Below, piece after piece: positions 1 to 7,598 of a DNA stretch of 64,000 bases (positions within the stretch are counted from its first letter, which is position 1; every line of letters begins with the position of its first letter). The DNA is from Postechiella sp039985655 (GTDB taxonomy: Bacteria; Bacteroidota; Bacteroidia; Flavobacteriales; Flavobacteriaceae), in assembly GCA_039985655.1 (NCBI GenBank), contig JBDWSF010000014.1:248001-312000 (forward strand), written 5' to 3'. The position numbers and the translations under genes were made by a program. The notes under the pieces were generated by a model. It was not told where the DNA came from and searched no databases. It saw only the letters and a list, made by a program, of their open reading frames with translations.

Positions 1-194
1 AATATAAGTGATGAGATACTGAAACAAATTCAACACAAGAAAAATTGAGTAGTGAAATATTTATATTCACGATTTCCATAATTTAAATATATTACCCCAT
101 GAGTAAAGCGTGTTAAAACGCCCAAAATGAATAGTTTAAAACTTCAATAGATAAGATTCCTTCCTTCGCAGGAATGACAAGTCAAATAAAAGGT

Positions 195-202
195 TATCTT
201 TG
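195..202 (+). promoter_or_regulatory. Candidate promoter -7 box of the helicase gene
   Basis: TATCTTTG fits the Bacteroidota -7 consensus TAnnTTTG. No good -33 TTG is seen at the usual spacing, so the call rests on one box. Use of it would give a leader of about 125 nt before the ATG at 333. Confidence 0.45.
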
Positions 203-208
203 CCGATT

Positions 209-332
209 GAAACTCGGAAATATCGAGTTAAATTCCTCAGAGTGAGGATGTGTTACTAGAAGTTTAAGGTTAAGTATGTCGATTCGCTTCTTTATGTAAC
301 ACCACATAACACAATCGAATACTTATACAAGA
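209..332 (+). promoter_or_regulatory. Structured 5' leader of the DEAD-box helicase gene
   Basis: Three hairpins can be drawn. AACTCG (211-216) pairs with CGAGTT (224-229). CCTCA (235-239) pairs with TGAGG (243-247). A two-part stem joins TCGATT (279-284) with AATCGA (313-318) and TTATGT (292-297) with ACATAA (304-309). The last stem ends 14 bases before the start codon. Long structured leaders are known upstream of cold-responsive RNA helicases; that this one regulates is inference. Confidence 0.4.
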
Positions 333-2174
333 ATGAGCACATTCCAAGAATTAGGTCTTAATGAAGACCTTTTGAAAGCAATTACAGATTTAGGTTTTAT
401 TAAACCAAGTGAGGTACAAGAAAAAGCAATCCCAATTTTATTAGAAAATGAAACTGATTTAGTCGCATTAGCACAAACAGGAACTGGTAAAACAGCTGCT
501 TTTGGTTTCCCAATGTTAGAAAAAATTGACGTTGATAGTCGAACAACTCAAGGTTTAATTTTGAGTCCGACACGTGAACTTTGTTTACAGATTACCAACG
601 AAATGAAACAATACGGTAAGTATTGTAAAGGATTAAACGTTGTCGCTATTTATGGAGGATCTAGTATTACAGACCAAGCCAGAGAGGTGAAAAGAGGCGC
701 ACAGATTATTGTGGCAACTCCGGGTCGTATGAAAGATATGATTAAGAGACGTTTGGTTGATATTTCTAAAATACAATACAGCGTTTTAGATGAGGCCGAT
801 GAGATGTTAAACATGGGGTTTAAAGAGGATATTACAGATATTCTATCTCACACGCCAGAAGACAAAAATACATGGTTATTTTCTGCAACGATGCCTCGCG
901 AGGTAGCAACTATAGCTAGAAAATTCATGAATACCCCACAGGAAATTACTGTTGGTAATAAAAACGAAAGCACAAGTAATGTATCTCACGAATACTATTT
1001 AGTGAATGCGAGAGACCGTTACCAAGCTTTAAAACGCTTATCTGATGCGAATCCAGATATCTTTTCTGTTATTTTTTGTAGAACAAAACGTGATACGCAA
1101 AAAGTTGCTGAAAACCTTATTGAAGATGGTTATAGCGCTGGTGCTTTGCACGGCGATTTAAGCCAGAACCAACGGGATATGGTCATGAAATCATTTAGAA
1201 ACAAACAAATACAAATGCTTGTTGCTACTGACGTTGCTGCTCGTGGTATTGACGTGGACGATATTACGCATGTTATAAATTACCAATTGCCTGATGAAAT
1301 TGAAACGTATACACACCGTTCTGGAAGAACTGGTCGTGCTGGTAAAACTGGTGTTTCGATGGTTATTGTATCTAAAAGTGAGGTTAGAAAAATAAAAAGT
1401 ATTGAACGCATTATTAAAAAGCAGTTTGATAAAAAGGAAATTCCGGATGGTGCCAATATTTGCGAAGTGCAATTGATGTCGCTTGCCAATAAAATCCATA
1501 ATACAGAGATTAATCACGAAATTGATAAACACTTAACGAGTATTAACGAATTGTTTGCTGATACGGATAAGGATGAATTGATAAAAAAATTCTTCTCTGT
1601 TGAGTTTACACGTTTCTATAATTATTACCAAAAATCTAAAAATTTAAATGTTTCTGAAAGTTCTAGAGATAGAGACGGTGGACGTGAAGGTGGTAGAGAT
1701 TTTGGTGGAAAATCTGATTCTGCACGTTACTTTATTAACGTAGGTAGCAAAGATGGTTTTGATTGGATGAAACTTAAAGATTTCTTAAAAGAAGTTTTAG
1801 AGCTTGGTAGAGATGACGTCTTTAAAGTTGAAGTAAAAGAAAGTTTCTCTTTCTTTAATACTGAAAAAGATCAACAAGAAAAAGTATTAGCTTTCTTTAC
1901 AGATTATAAACACGAAGGTCGTTTTGTAAATGTTGAAGTGTCTGAAAACCGTGGAGGCGGAAGACGTAATGACAGGCGTGGTGGCGGAAGACGCGATGGT
2001 GGTGGTGGCGGACGTCGTTCTTTTGGAGGTTCTGGTAATAGAAGCGATAGACGTGGTAGTAGAGATTCTTATTCTAAACCAAGACGTTCTGGTGATTCTA
2101 ATTCAGATAGACCTAGACGCTCTGATTCTGATTCAGGATCTGGTGCTTCAAGACCAAGACGTTCTAGACGCTAG
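333..2174 (+). CDS. DEAD-box ATP-dependent RNA helicase with DbpA-type RNA-binding domain
   Basis: Unwinds RNA duplexes with ATP, most likely in ribosome assembly or cold-stress RNA remodelling. Seen in the 613-residue product: Walker A AQTGTGKT at 47-54, PTREL at 79-83, DEAD at 153-156, SAT at 184-186, and HRSGRTGRAG near 329 closing the second RecA-like domain. A DbpA/CsdA-like RNA-binding domain follows at roughly 467-545, then an Arg/Gly/Ser-rich RGG-type tail of about 65 residues that should bind RNA non-specifically. The layout matches DeaD/CsdA of Bacteroidota. It stands alone, with a structured leader upstream and a terminator downstream. A second, shorter helicase lies at 42721-44082. 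The helicase call is sure; the exact RNA substrate is not. Confidence 0.95.
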   Translation: MSTFQELGLNEDLLKAITDLGFIKPSEVQEKAIPILLENETDLVALAQTGTGKTAAFGFPMLEKIDVDSRTTQGLILSPTRELCLQITNEMKQYGKYCKGLNVVAIYGGSSITDQAREVKRGAQIIVATPGRMKDMIKRRLVDISKIQYSVLDEADEMLNMGFKEDITDILSHTPEDKNTWLFSATMPREVATIARKFMNTPQEITVGNKNESTSNVSHEYYLVNARDRYQALKRLSDANPDIFSVIFCRTKRDTQKVAENLIEDGYSAGALHGDLSQNQRDMVMKSFRNKQIQMLVATDVAARGIDVDDITHVINYQLPDEIETYTHRSGRTGRAGKTGVSMVIVSKSEVRKIKSIERIIKKQFDKKEIPDGANICEVQLMSLANKIHNTEINHEIDKHLTSINELFADTDKDELIKKFFSVEFTRFYNYYQKSKNLNVSESSRDRDGGREGGRDFGGKSDSARYFINVGSKDGFDWMKLKDFLKEVLELGRDDVFKVEVKESFSFFNTEKDQQEKVLAFFTDYKHEGRFVNVEVSENRGGGRRNDRRGGGRRDGGGGGRRSFGGSGNRSDRRGSRDSYSKPRRSGDSNSDRPRRSDSDSGSGASRPRRSRR

Positions 2175-2213
2175 TTAAACTTTTTTGTTAATTTTAAGTC
2201 AAAATAAAACATT

Positions 2214-2234
2214 ACGGCATTTATTGCCGTTTTG
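2214..2234 (+). terminator. Rho-independent terminator after the helicase gene
   Basis: ACGGCA (2214-2219) pairs with TGCCGT (2225-2230) across a 5-base loop and runs into TTTTGTTTA, 40 bases after the helicase stop codon. Confidence 0.75.
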
Positions 2235-2279
2235 TTTATTACTTTTATAATCAAATTAAACATATTGATTTTTTAATAG

Positions 2280-3053
2280 ATGAAGAAACACTTAATCCTT
2301 TTAACTTTATTAATGGCATGCTTTGCTACTTATGGGCAAGATGCCGAAACGGTTATAGGCGTTATTGTAAATTCATCGAACGACAAACCACTAGAGAGTG
2401 TCAATATTGTAAACTTAAATCAAGTTATTGGAGCATCAACCAATAGTAAAGGTGAGTTCGAAATAGCAGCAAAGATTAACGATACTATACATCTTTCATA
2501 TTTAGGGTTTAAATCCATAAAGGTGAGGGTTACTAATGATTGGTTAAAATTTGGAAGTTCTAAAATTGAATTAACCGAATTAGCTTTAGCTCTAGAAACA
2601 GTTGTTATTAGTGACTTAAGGCTTACTGGATATTTAGAAGTAGATATAAAACAAGTACCTATAAATAATAATGCCCGTTATAGCATTTCTGGGTTACCAA
2701 GTTCGGGGTACGAAGCAGGAAAACCTACCGCTATAACTAAAATATTAGGCTCTATTTTTAATCCTGCTGATTTTTTACATCGTATGTTTGGCAGAAAACC
2801 TAACGAATTACGTAAGCTTAAAAAGATGAAGCAAGATGATGAAATACGTAATCTTTTAGCATCCCGTTTCGATCGCGAAATGCTAACTGCTTTATTAAAT
2901 GTTGATAGAGTCGATTTAGACGAAATGGTAAGCCAATGCAACTATTCTAAAGGTTTTATACAAACAGCTAATGACTTACAAATACTTGATGCTATTAGCG
3001 AGTGCTACGAAGAGTACAAACTTATGAGTAGAGGAAGAAAAAGTAGAATTTAG
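2280..3053 (+). CDS. Secreted protein with carboxypeptidase-regulatory-like domain
   Basis: A 257-residue exported protein of unknown role. The first ~20 residues are a signal peptide (basic start, hydrophobic core, ending TYGQ). Residues ~25-100 form a CarboxypepD_reg-like beta-sandwich (pattern VIGVIVN...PLESVNI...G...N..GEF.I), the domain found at the N-terminus of Bacteroidota TonB receptors, here without plug or barrel. The remaining ~150 residues are mostly charged helix and I do not recognise them. Such stand-alone proteins are common in Flavobacteriia and are thought to sit in the periplasm or outer membrane. It follows the helicase terminator by ~45 bases, so it is probably transcribed separately. 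Confidence 0.8.
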   Translation: MKKHLILLTLLMACFATYGQDAETVIGVIVNSSNDKPLESVNIVNLNQVIGASTNSKGEFEIAAKINDTIHLSYLGFKSIKVRVTNDWLKFGSSKIELTELALALETVVISDLRLTGYLEVDIKQVPINNNARYSISGLPSSGYEAGKPTAITKILGSIFNPADFLHRMFGRKPNELRKLKKMKQDDEIRNLLASRFDREMLTALLNVDRVDLDEMVSQCNYSKGFIQTANDLQILDAISECYEEYKLMSRGRKSRI

Positions 3054-3448
3054 TACTACTTAAAAAATTATTAAAAAGAGGCTGTCTGAAAAGAGGGCAC
3101 TGAAAAAGACCTCTATTTAGAGAATATAAAATAGAAAAAAGTTGCAACGGGATATATTTCATATCATTTGTAGCAATCTTCTTTTTTACTTGAAATAAGA
3201 ATTTAGTTAATTTTTATTGTCTTATACGAGTTTAAAACAGTTTATTTGAACATTTAAAACGAAGTACTCCGGATTCTTATATGAGTTTCAGTATTTAATA
3301 TTTACAGCAAAAACAGCTAAGACGCTCTGCATTTCCATACCTGGTAATCCATATGATAATGCCCTGTCATAGCCATGCACATTCTTTAGTCCACTGTTTT
3401 TTTGCTTCTATTTTATATTGATGCTTAGATTTATCTCTAAAATATGCT
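3054..3448. other. Gene-free stretch with an IS-end-like sequence
   Basis: No intact gene. At 3075-3093 lies AAAGAGGCTGTCTGAAAAG, which matches 17 of 19 bases of the terminal repeat of the small element at 56253-56391. From about 3450 leftwards the minus strand still gives short transposase-like peptides in shifting frames, so the stretch reads as decayed insertion-sequence DNA. Confidence 0.5.
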
Positions 3449-3925
3449 GTCTTTTCTATAATGAGATTTTCTGGGCTCCTTTAGTTTTGAACCAAAGTGT
3501 CGTTTCATATAAGTTCGAAGTGTATTATTTTTTATATCTATATCAAATTCTTTCTTAACTCAATTTACCGCATCATTATAGCCCAATAATGGACAGGCTG
3601 AATCATTGAGCTTTAATTCTAATGCTTTGCGAAGTGTCTCTGTGATTTTAGTATGATTTGCTCCTCCAGAAGAAATTTTTAACAGCGCATCTAATCCTGA
3701 TTTCATATAAAGTTTGGACCATAACCATACGCGAAGAGTGGCTTCACTAAGGGATAAATATTCAGCAAGATTTTCTCTTGTTTTGAATTTCGAATCATTC
3801 TTTAAAATCAAAAATAATAAACGCTTTTCAAGACGGCTGTTATTTATTTGTTTACGAAGTGATTGTAGCTCTGAAACACTTTCCTTTATTTCAAAACCTA
3901 TTTTTTTACTCATGTATAAATACAT
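3449..3925 (-). pseudogene. IS630-type transposase relic, N-terminal helix-turn-helix part
   Basis: The open frame 3560-3925 (121 residues) has a basic N-terminus followed by a helix-turn-helix of the kind that opens IS630-family transposases (TRENLAEYLSLSEATLRVWL). It stops at a TGA (3560-3562) where relatives as I recall them have Trp (TGG). Beyond the stop the same frame resumes with VKKEFDID...TLRTYMKRHFGSKLKEPRKSHY to about 3449, typical of the second helix-turn-helix, and then breaks up. The DDE catalytic part is missing. This points to a dead transposase, with a stop gained first and then frameshifts and deletion. A solo DNA-binding protein is less likely. Confidence 0.6.
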
Positions 3926-3960
3926 GAAAAATACTCAAGTATTTGAAATTTATTCGATAT

Positions 3961-3990
3961 AAGACTCTCAGAAATAAGAGTCTTTTTTTA
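3961..3990 (+). terminator. Terminator-like hairpin
   Basis: AAGACTCT (3961-3968) pairs with AGAGTCTT (3977-3984) and is followed by a T run on the + strand. It stands 35 bases upstream of the transposase relic with no obvious + strand gene before it, so it may be left over from a lost gene. Confidence 0.5.
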
Positions 3991-4438
3991 TGCAAAAAAA
4001 GATTCGTTAAAAGATGAAATATCAAAAAAACACCACTTTTATAATCAAATCGTCCTAGGTTTTCAAAAATCACTACAAAAACCCTCTATAATTGTTTCTA
4101 TTTAAAACAAAAATACAAATATATAATTTCAAATCATAACACAAAATAAGAACGTCACATAAAAACAGAAACTAAAACAATTTATTTAGTTACAATTCAT
4201 CATGCAAATTCATCGATTTACATAAAAGTATGAGGTAGGCATATTGGTAAATATATATATTGATAAAACATTGATGTATTTAATCTTATTTACTAACCTT
4301 TAAAACTTTAAAACTATGATAACACTTGCAAAACTTATAATTACCCTTATTATTAATATAATTACTATTATCTTATAAACTCTACAAAGTGTAGAACTTA
4401 ATCTAGAATAAGTTTTACTATTTTTGTAATATATAAGG
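3991..4438. other. AT-rich stretch without a recognisable gene
   Basis: Very AT-rich and full of stops in all frames. The only element I would name is TATTTTTG (4419-4426), which fits TAnnTTTG and lies 12 bases before the small gene at 4439. Confidence 0.4.
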
Positions 4439-4594
4439 ATGATAAAAAAGCAATTATTTAAAATTATAGCCAAGATTAACAAAAGTATTCTACCCAGTTA
4501 TTCTAAAAAACAACTTAACTTAGTTAAAGCCACTAAATTTCAAATGGCAATTATAGGTTGGAGATCGTATATTACAAAAAACGCATTAGATTAA
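4439..4594 (+). CDS. Small conserved-looking basic protein, 51 residues
   Basis: ATG at 4439, TAA at 4592-4594, product of 51 residues beginning MIKKQLFKIIAKINKSILPS and ending GWRSYITKNALD. It is basic, with an amphipathic N-terminal helix and the motif KATKFQMAIIGWR. I recall very similar ~50-residue proteins across Flavobacteriia, sometimes labelled SsrA-binding protein by error; the true smpB here is at 59763. TAAGG lies just before the start and a TAnnTTTG box at 4419-4426. The preserved frame in an otherwise decayed, stop-rich stretch supports a real gene. Function unknown. Confidence 0.65.
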   Translation: MIKKQLFKIIAKINKSILPSYSKKQLNLVKATKFQMAIIGWRSYITKNALD

Positions 4595-4962
4595 TTATCA
4601 CCCAAACAAAATTATTTGATTTTGTAGAGTACTTACATTTATTCGAATAATTTTCTTTATTATTTACCTTAATCACAAAAATTAAACACATAAAAAAAGG
4701 TTCCAATTTCTTGAAAGCTTTATTAACATTGTGACCTCGACTGTATCACGAATAGATTAATCTTCTAAAGGATAAAATTAACTCCATTTAACACAAACTT
4801 CTTGACAAACCTAATAAATATAAGTTAACACAATATCAAACACTTAATTAATAAAGACCTAACTATTAAGATACGTTAACCACAAAGTGACACAAAATAT
4901 GCCTCAAAAATCATAAATGTGCTACTTTTATTTTCTAAATATGCATATCAAAAAATAGCACT
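4595..4962. other. Gene-free AT-rich stretch
   Basis: No open frame of note, no strong hairpin and no repeat recognised. It separates the small protein gene from the recombinase fragment. Confidence 0.4.
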
Positions 4963-5196
4963 ATGTCAAAACTCACTTTCAAACTTAGGGATGCAAAAAA
5001 CAATGTAACATCTATTTTACTTATATTCAACTATGGAAAAGAAAAGCGTTTAAGATATGACACAGGATTCCGTGTACAGAATATAAAAAATTGGGACTCT
5101 ACCAAAATGTGTATTAAGAATGTCATAGAAGAATTTGACCGAGTTTATGTAAACAACAAGCTCAATGACCTAAAATCAGTAATTGAGAAGCAATGA
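4963..5196 (+). pseudogene. Truncated tyrosine recombinase (integrase), arm-binding part only
   Basis: Only 77 residues, against about 400 for complete family members. The product starts MSKLTFKLRDAKNN and continues with a beta-rich stretch containing LLIFNYGKEKRLRYDTGF and NWD, as in the N-terminal arm-DNA-binding domain (Arm-DNA-bind_5 type) of Bacteroidota tyrosine recombinases. The core-binding and catalytic domains with the R-H-R-Y residues are absent: the frame closes at TGA 5194-5196 and no continuation is seen in other frames before 5300. It lies at the left edge of the metal island, as an integrase stump would after integration or deletion, but which element it served cannot be told. 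Confidence 0.6.
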
Positions 5197-5213
5197 TGCC
5201 CATAATACAAAAA

Positions 5214-5231
5214 TAATGCAACTAAGTCGCA
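5214..5231. repeat. Left copy of the island-edge repeat (imperfect palindrome)
   Basis: TAATGCAACTAAGTCGCA matches the right-hand copy TAACGCAACTAAGTTGCA (16244-16261) at 16 of 18 positions. The core TGCAACT-A-AGTCGCA is a palindrome with one mismatched pair. Unlike the right copy it is not at a promoter of an intact gene. It may be the operator of a lost gene or one of a pair of recombination scars. Confidence 0.45.
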
Positions 5232-5306
5232 AAAAAAACTTTCCCATCTATATTTCTTATCTCAAGACCTATCAGAGCATTATTTTAGTACGATTATTAC
5301 ATTCTT

Positions 5307-5744
5307 TTAATTAATCAATTGTGCTTTACATTCTGTTAGAATATAATTAAAATGTTCTACATCATCAGCATTGAGTTTTAATATTCCTGTAACAGCTATT
5401 ATGGTATCTGTTTTAAAAGTTTTCTTGGATATAAATTGTAATTCTACAGCTGTTTCTGGGCCACCAATTCCACAGAAAAAACAAGACGACATAGGGCCTT
5501 TGGATAGTATGAGTAATTCTCCCGCAGGATCTATATTTAAGAAATAGCCTGTAATAGTTACCTGTTTCCCTTCTAAAGACTTTACAGCAGTTGAAAACTC
5601 TGGGTACAAAAAAATTTCTCCATAAGAAGGGAAAAACTTTTCTGTAAACTCAACTTGTGCTAAATCTTTCCAAGTGATTTCCTTTTGACCAAAACAGCTA
5701 TAGGACGATAGGAGAATTAGTGTAATTATAATATTATTTTTCAT
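5307..5744 (-). CDS. Secreted DUF3299-like protein, end of metal-uptake operon
   Basis: A 145-residue exported protein: signal peptide ending about FGQ at residue 20, then a small beta-rich domain with the motif SSCFFCGIGGPETAVE around 87-102, whose two cysteines could bind metal. The order WKDL, P-F, L-GK-VTITGY, C--C, P-A-V resembles DUF3299. In Pseudomonas and Vibrio that family sits beside an ABC ATPase and an FtsX-type permease in zinc-regulated operons, the same arrangement as here. It overlaps the permease gene by 11 bases, so the two are translationally coupled. Role unknown; periplasmic metal handling is inferred from context. Confidence 0.65.
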   Translation of the reverse strand: MKNNIIITLILLSSYSCFGQKEITWKDLAQVEFTEKFFPSYGEIFLYPEFSTAVKSLEGKQVTITGYFLNIDPAGELLILSKGPMSSCFFCGIGGPETAVELQFISKKTFKTDTIIAVTGILKLNADDVEHFNYILTECKAQLIN

Positions 5745-6951
5745 TGCTTAACGTTGTTGATATATTCATTTTCATGATGGGATATATAGCCAATACAATA
5801 GAAAGGAAAACCATTGCCACAACTAATACCCCAATTTGCAAAAAATCTTGTAATGATAGCTGTTGTAACATATTTCGTTGCTGTTCTGTCTCTATTATAG
5901 TAAACATAGCATATAGTCCTACTTTCAATAGTAAAACACCTAACAAGTAAGCAAGTACTACTACCAATACCCCTTCATAAGCAATCATTAGTACCAATTG
6001 AAAATTACTAGCGCCATAGGTTCGTAAAAGTGCCAAATCAAAAGCCTTTTCTTTTATCATTTTATATAGATTAATAAAAATAGTAACGCAAGAAATAACA
6101 AGTATCATATACCCTATCCAAGAAACTGTTTTAAAACCAATACCAGTATATTGGTATAATTTATCCAACTCATATTTTGGCAATACAGCCTGCATATTTG
6201 TATTTTTATTAATTTTTCTTGGAAGTGTTAAAAGAGCAGACGGGCTTCTAAAAGAAATCAATAAAGAGGTTATTTCTTTTTCTTCCTCGTCTTCTTCATG
6301 CTGTTCTAAATGATGTTCACTTTCCTCTTCTTCTTCATGATGGTGCACATCCCATATACTTTCTAAATTAGTAACAATTAAACGGTCTATTGTTTTATTA
6401 GTAGGTTGGTATATGCCAACTACAGCTAACTGCTCAGAGTGTACATCTATATCATTTTCTACTAACCCATGAGAGCTTAAAAAAGTGTCTCCTATTTTCA
6501 GTTGCAATTGTTTTGCTACGGTTGCACCTAGTATTACCTCCATCGGTTTGTTTACAATACGTCCTTTCTCTAATTTAGCGTTATAAAGCGTTGCAAATTT
6601 AGCTGTAGTACCTACAATTTTATAGCCTTTATAATTATCGCCGTACGAAATAGGTACAGCTGTTTTTATAAAAGAACTCTCCCCTATTTTTTTTGCGTCT
6701 TTATACAATATATTTCCTGTTGGGTTGTCCATATGTAATACAGAAGCCAACACCAACTGTAAAGGACTTCCTTTTGCACCAATAACCAAATCTATCTCTC
6801 CCAAATTATTTTCCATTTGATAATTGAAAGAAGCCTCCAATTGTCTAATCCCTAGAATAAGCGCTATACTTAGGGCTAGTATTAAAATACTTAAAAAAGT
6901 GTATAAGCCTTTAGATGCAATGTTTTTTAAGCTAATTTTCCAAATATTCAT
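5734..6951 (-). CDS. FtsX/LolE-type ABC transporter permease with His/Glu-rich loop
   Basis: A 405-residue membrane protein of the MacB/FtsX fold: one N-terminal membrane helix (~residues 18-38), a large periplasmic MacB-like domain, then three helices near 275-300, 325-355 and 370-395. Between residues ~200 and 225 the periplasmic part carries an unusual acidic, His-rich run (WDVHHHEEEEESEHH followed by more E, H and D) that looks like a metal-binding loop. It overlaps the ATPase gene by 4 bases (ATGA). Family members extract lipoproteins or act mechanically on envelope substrates rather than carrying ions. With COG0523 and DUF3299 neighbours I infer a role in zinc starvation, perhaps acting on the metal-binding lipoproteins encoded nearby. 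Confidence 0.8.
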   Translation of the reverse strand: MNIWKISLKNIASKGLYTFLSILILALSIALILGIRQLEASFNYQMENNLGEIDLVIGAKGSPLQLVLASVLHMDNPTGNILYKDAKKIGESSFIKTAVPISYGDNYKGYKIVGTTAKFATLYNAKLEKGRIVNKPMEVILGATVAKQLQLKIGDTFLSSHGLVENDIDVHSEQLAVVGIYQPTNKTIDRLIVTNLESIWDVHHHEEEEESEHHLEQHEEDEEEKEITSLLISFRSPSALLTLPRKINKNTNMQAVLPKYELDKLYQYTGIGFKTVSWIGYMILVISCVTIFINLYKMIKEKAFDLALLRTYGASNFQLVLMIAYEGVLVVVLAYLLGVLLLKVGLYAMFTIIETEQQRNMLQQLSLQDFLQIGVLVVAMVFLSIVLAIYPIMKMNISTTLSNEK

Positions 6952-7577
6952 AATGTCATTGAATTTGAAAACATTGACTTAATTCTATGATCATGTGTAA
7001 TAACAATTAAATTGGCGTTGGTAAGCTTAGTTTGTTTTAAAAGGAGTTCTATAACTACTTTACAGTTTTCATCGTCTAAACTAGAAGTAGGCTCATCTGC
7101 TAAAATAAGTTGCGGATTATGGATAACTGCCATAGCAATACCTAAACGTTGTAATTGGCCTTCACTAAGAGTGTTTAAGCTACTATCTTTATATGCATTG
7201 ATATCTAATTGTTTTAATAAAAAATCTATGGCAGTATTGTTTATTGATTTTCCGCTAAGAAAAAGACGCGTTTGCAAATTCTCGATAACGTTTAAAGACT
7301 GAATGGCATGTTTTTTCTGAAAAACTAGTCCTATATTTTGCCCTCTAAATTTATCTAATTCTGAATGAGAAACAGAATGAATAGCAACCTCATTAATAAC
7401 TACCTTTCCACTAGTAGGTTGTAACAAACCCGCCAAAAGATGTAAGAGCGTTGTTTTTCCTATCCCAGATTTTCCTAGAATAAGTAAGTTCTCCCCTTTT
7501 TTTAATGCTATATTAGGAAAGCTAAAAAGAGGTTCCTCTTTTTTATACTGAAATGTGAGGCTATCTGTTTGTATCAT
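6948..7577 (-). CDS. LolD/MacB-type ABC transporter ATP-binding protein
   Basis: A 209-residue nucleotide-binding subunit. Seen: Walker A GKSGIGKTT at ~33-41, Q-loop near FQKKHA, signature LSEGQLQRLGIA at ~138-149, Walker B with LILADEPTSSLD at ~157-168, and the H-loop ITHDH near 194. Length and motifs fit the LolD/MacB group that pairs with FtsX-fold permeases. It overlaps the permease gene by 4 bases and lies 21 bases downstream of the COG0523 gene, so it is part of the right-to-left operon 10860 to 5307. It powers the permease from the cytoplasmic face. Confidence 0.9.
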   Translation of the reverse strand: MIQTDSLTFQYKKEEPLFSFPNIALKKGENLLILGKSGIGKTTLLHLLAGLLQPTSGKVVINEVAIHSVSHSELDKFRGQNIGLVFQKKHAIQSLNVIENLQTRLFLSGKSINNTAIDFLLKQLDINAYKDSSLNTLSEGQLQRLGIAMAVIHNPQLILADEPTSSLDDENCKVVIELLLKQTKLTNANLIVITHDHRIKSMFSNSMTL

Positions 7578-7598
7578 CTTTAATTTTAATATTACTCT

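Noticed and set aside
1930..2178. Second + strand frame over the end of the helicase gene
   Set aside because: It is a shadow of the RGG/Ser-rich tail; its Val/Ile/Asp-only composition is what a shifted low-complexity tail gives.
4300..4482. 60-codon minus-strand frame near the small protein gene
   Set aside because: Ile-rich product from AT-rich DNA, antisense to the better-supported gene at 4439-4594.
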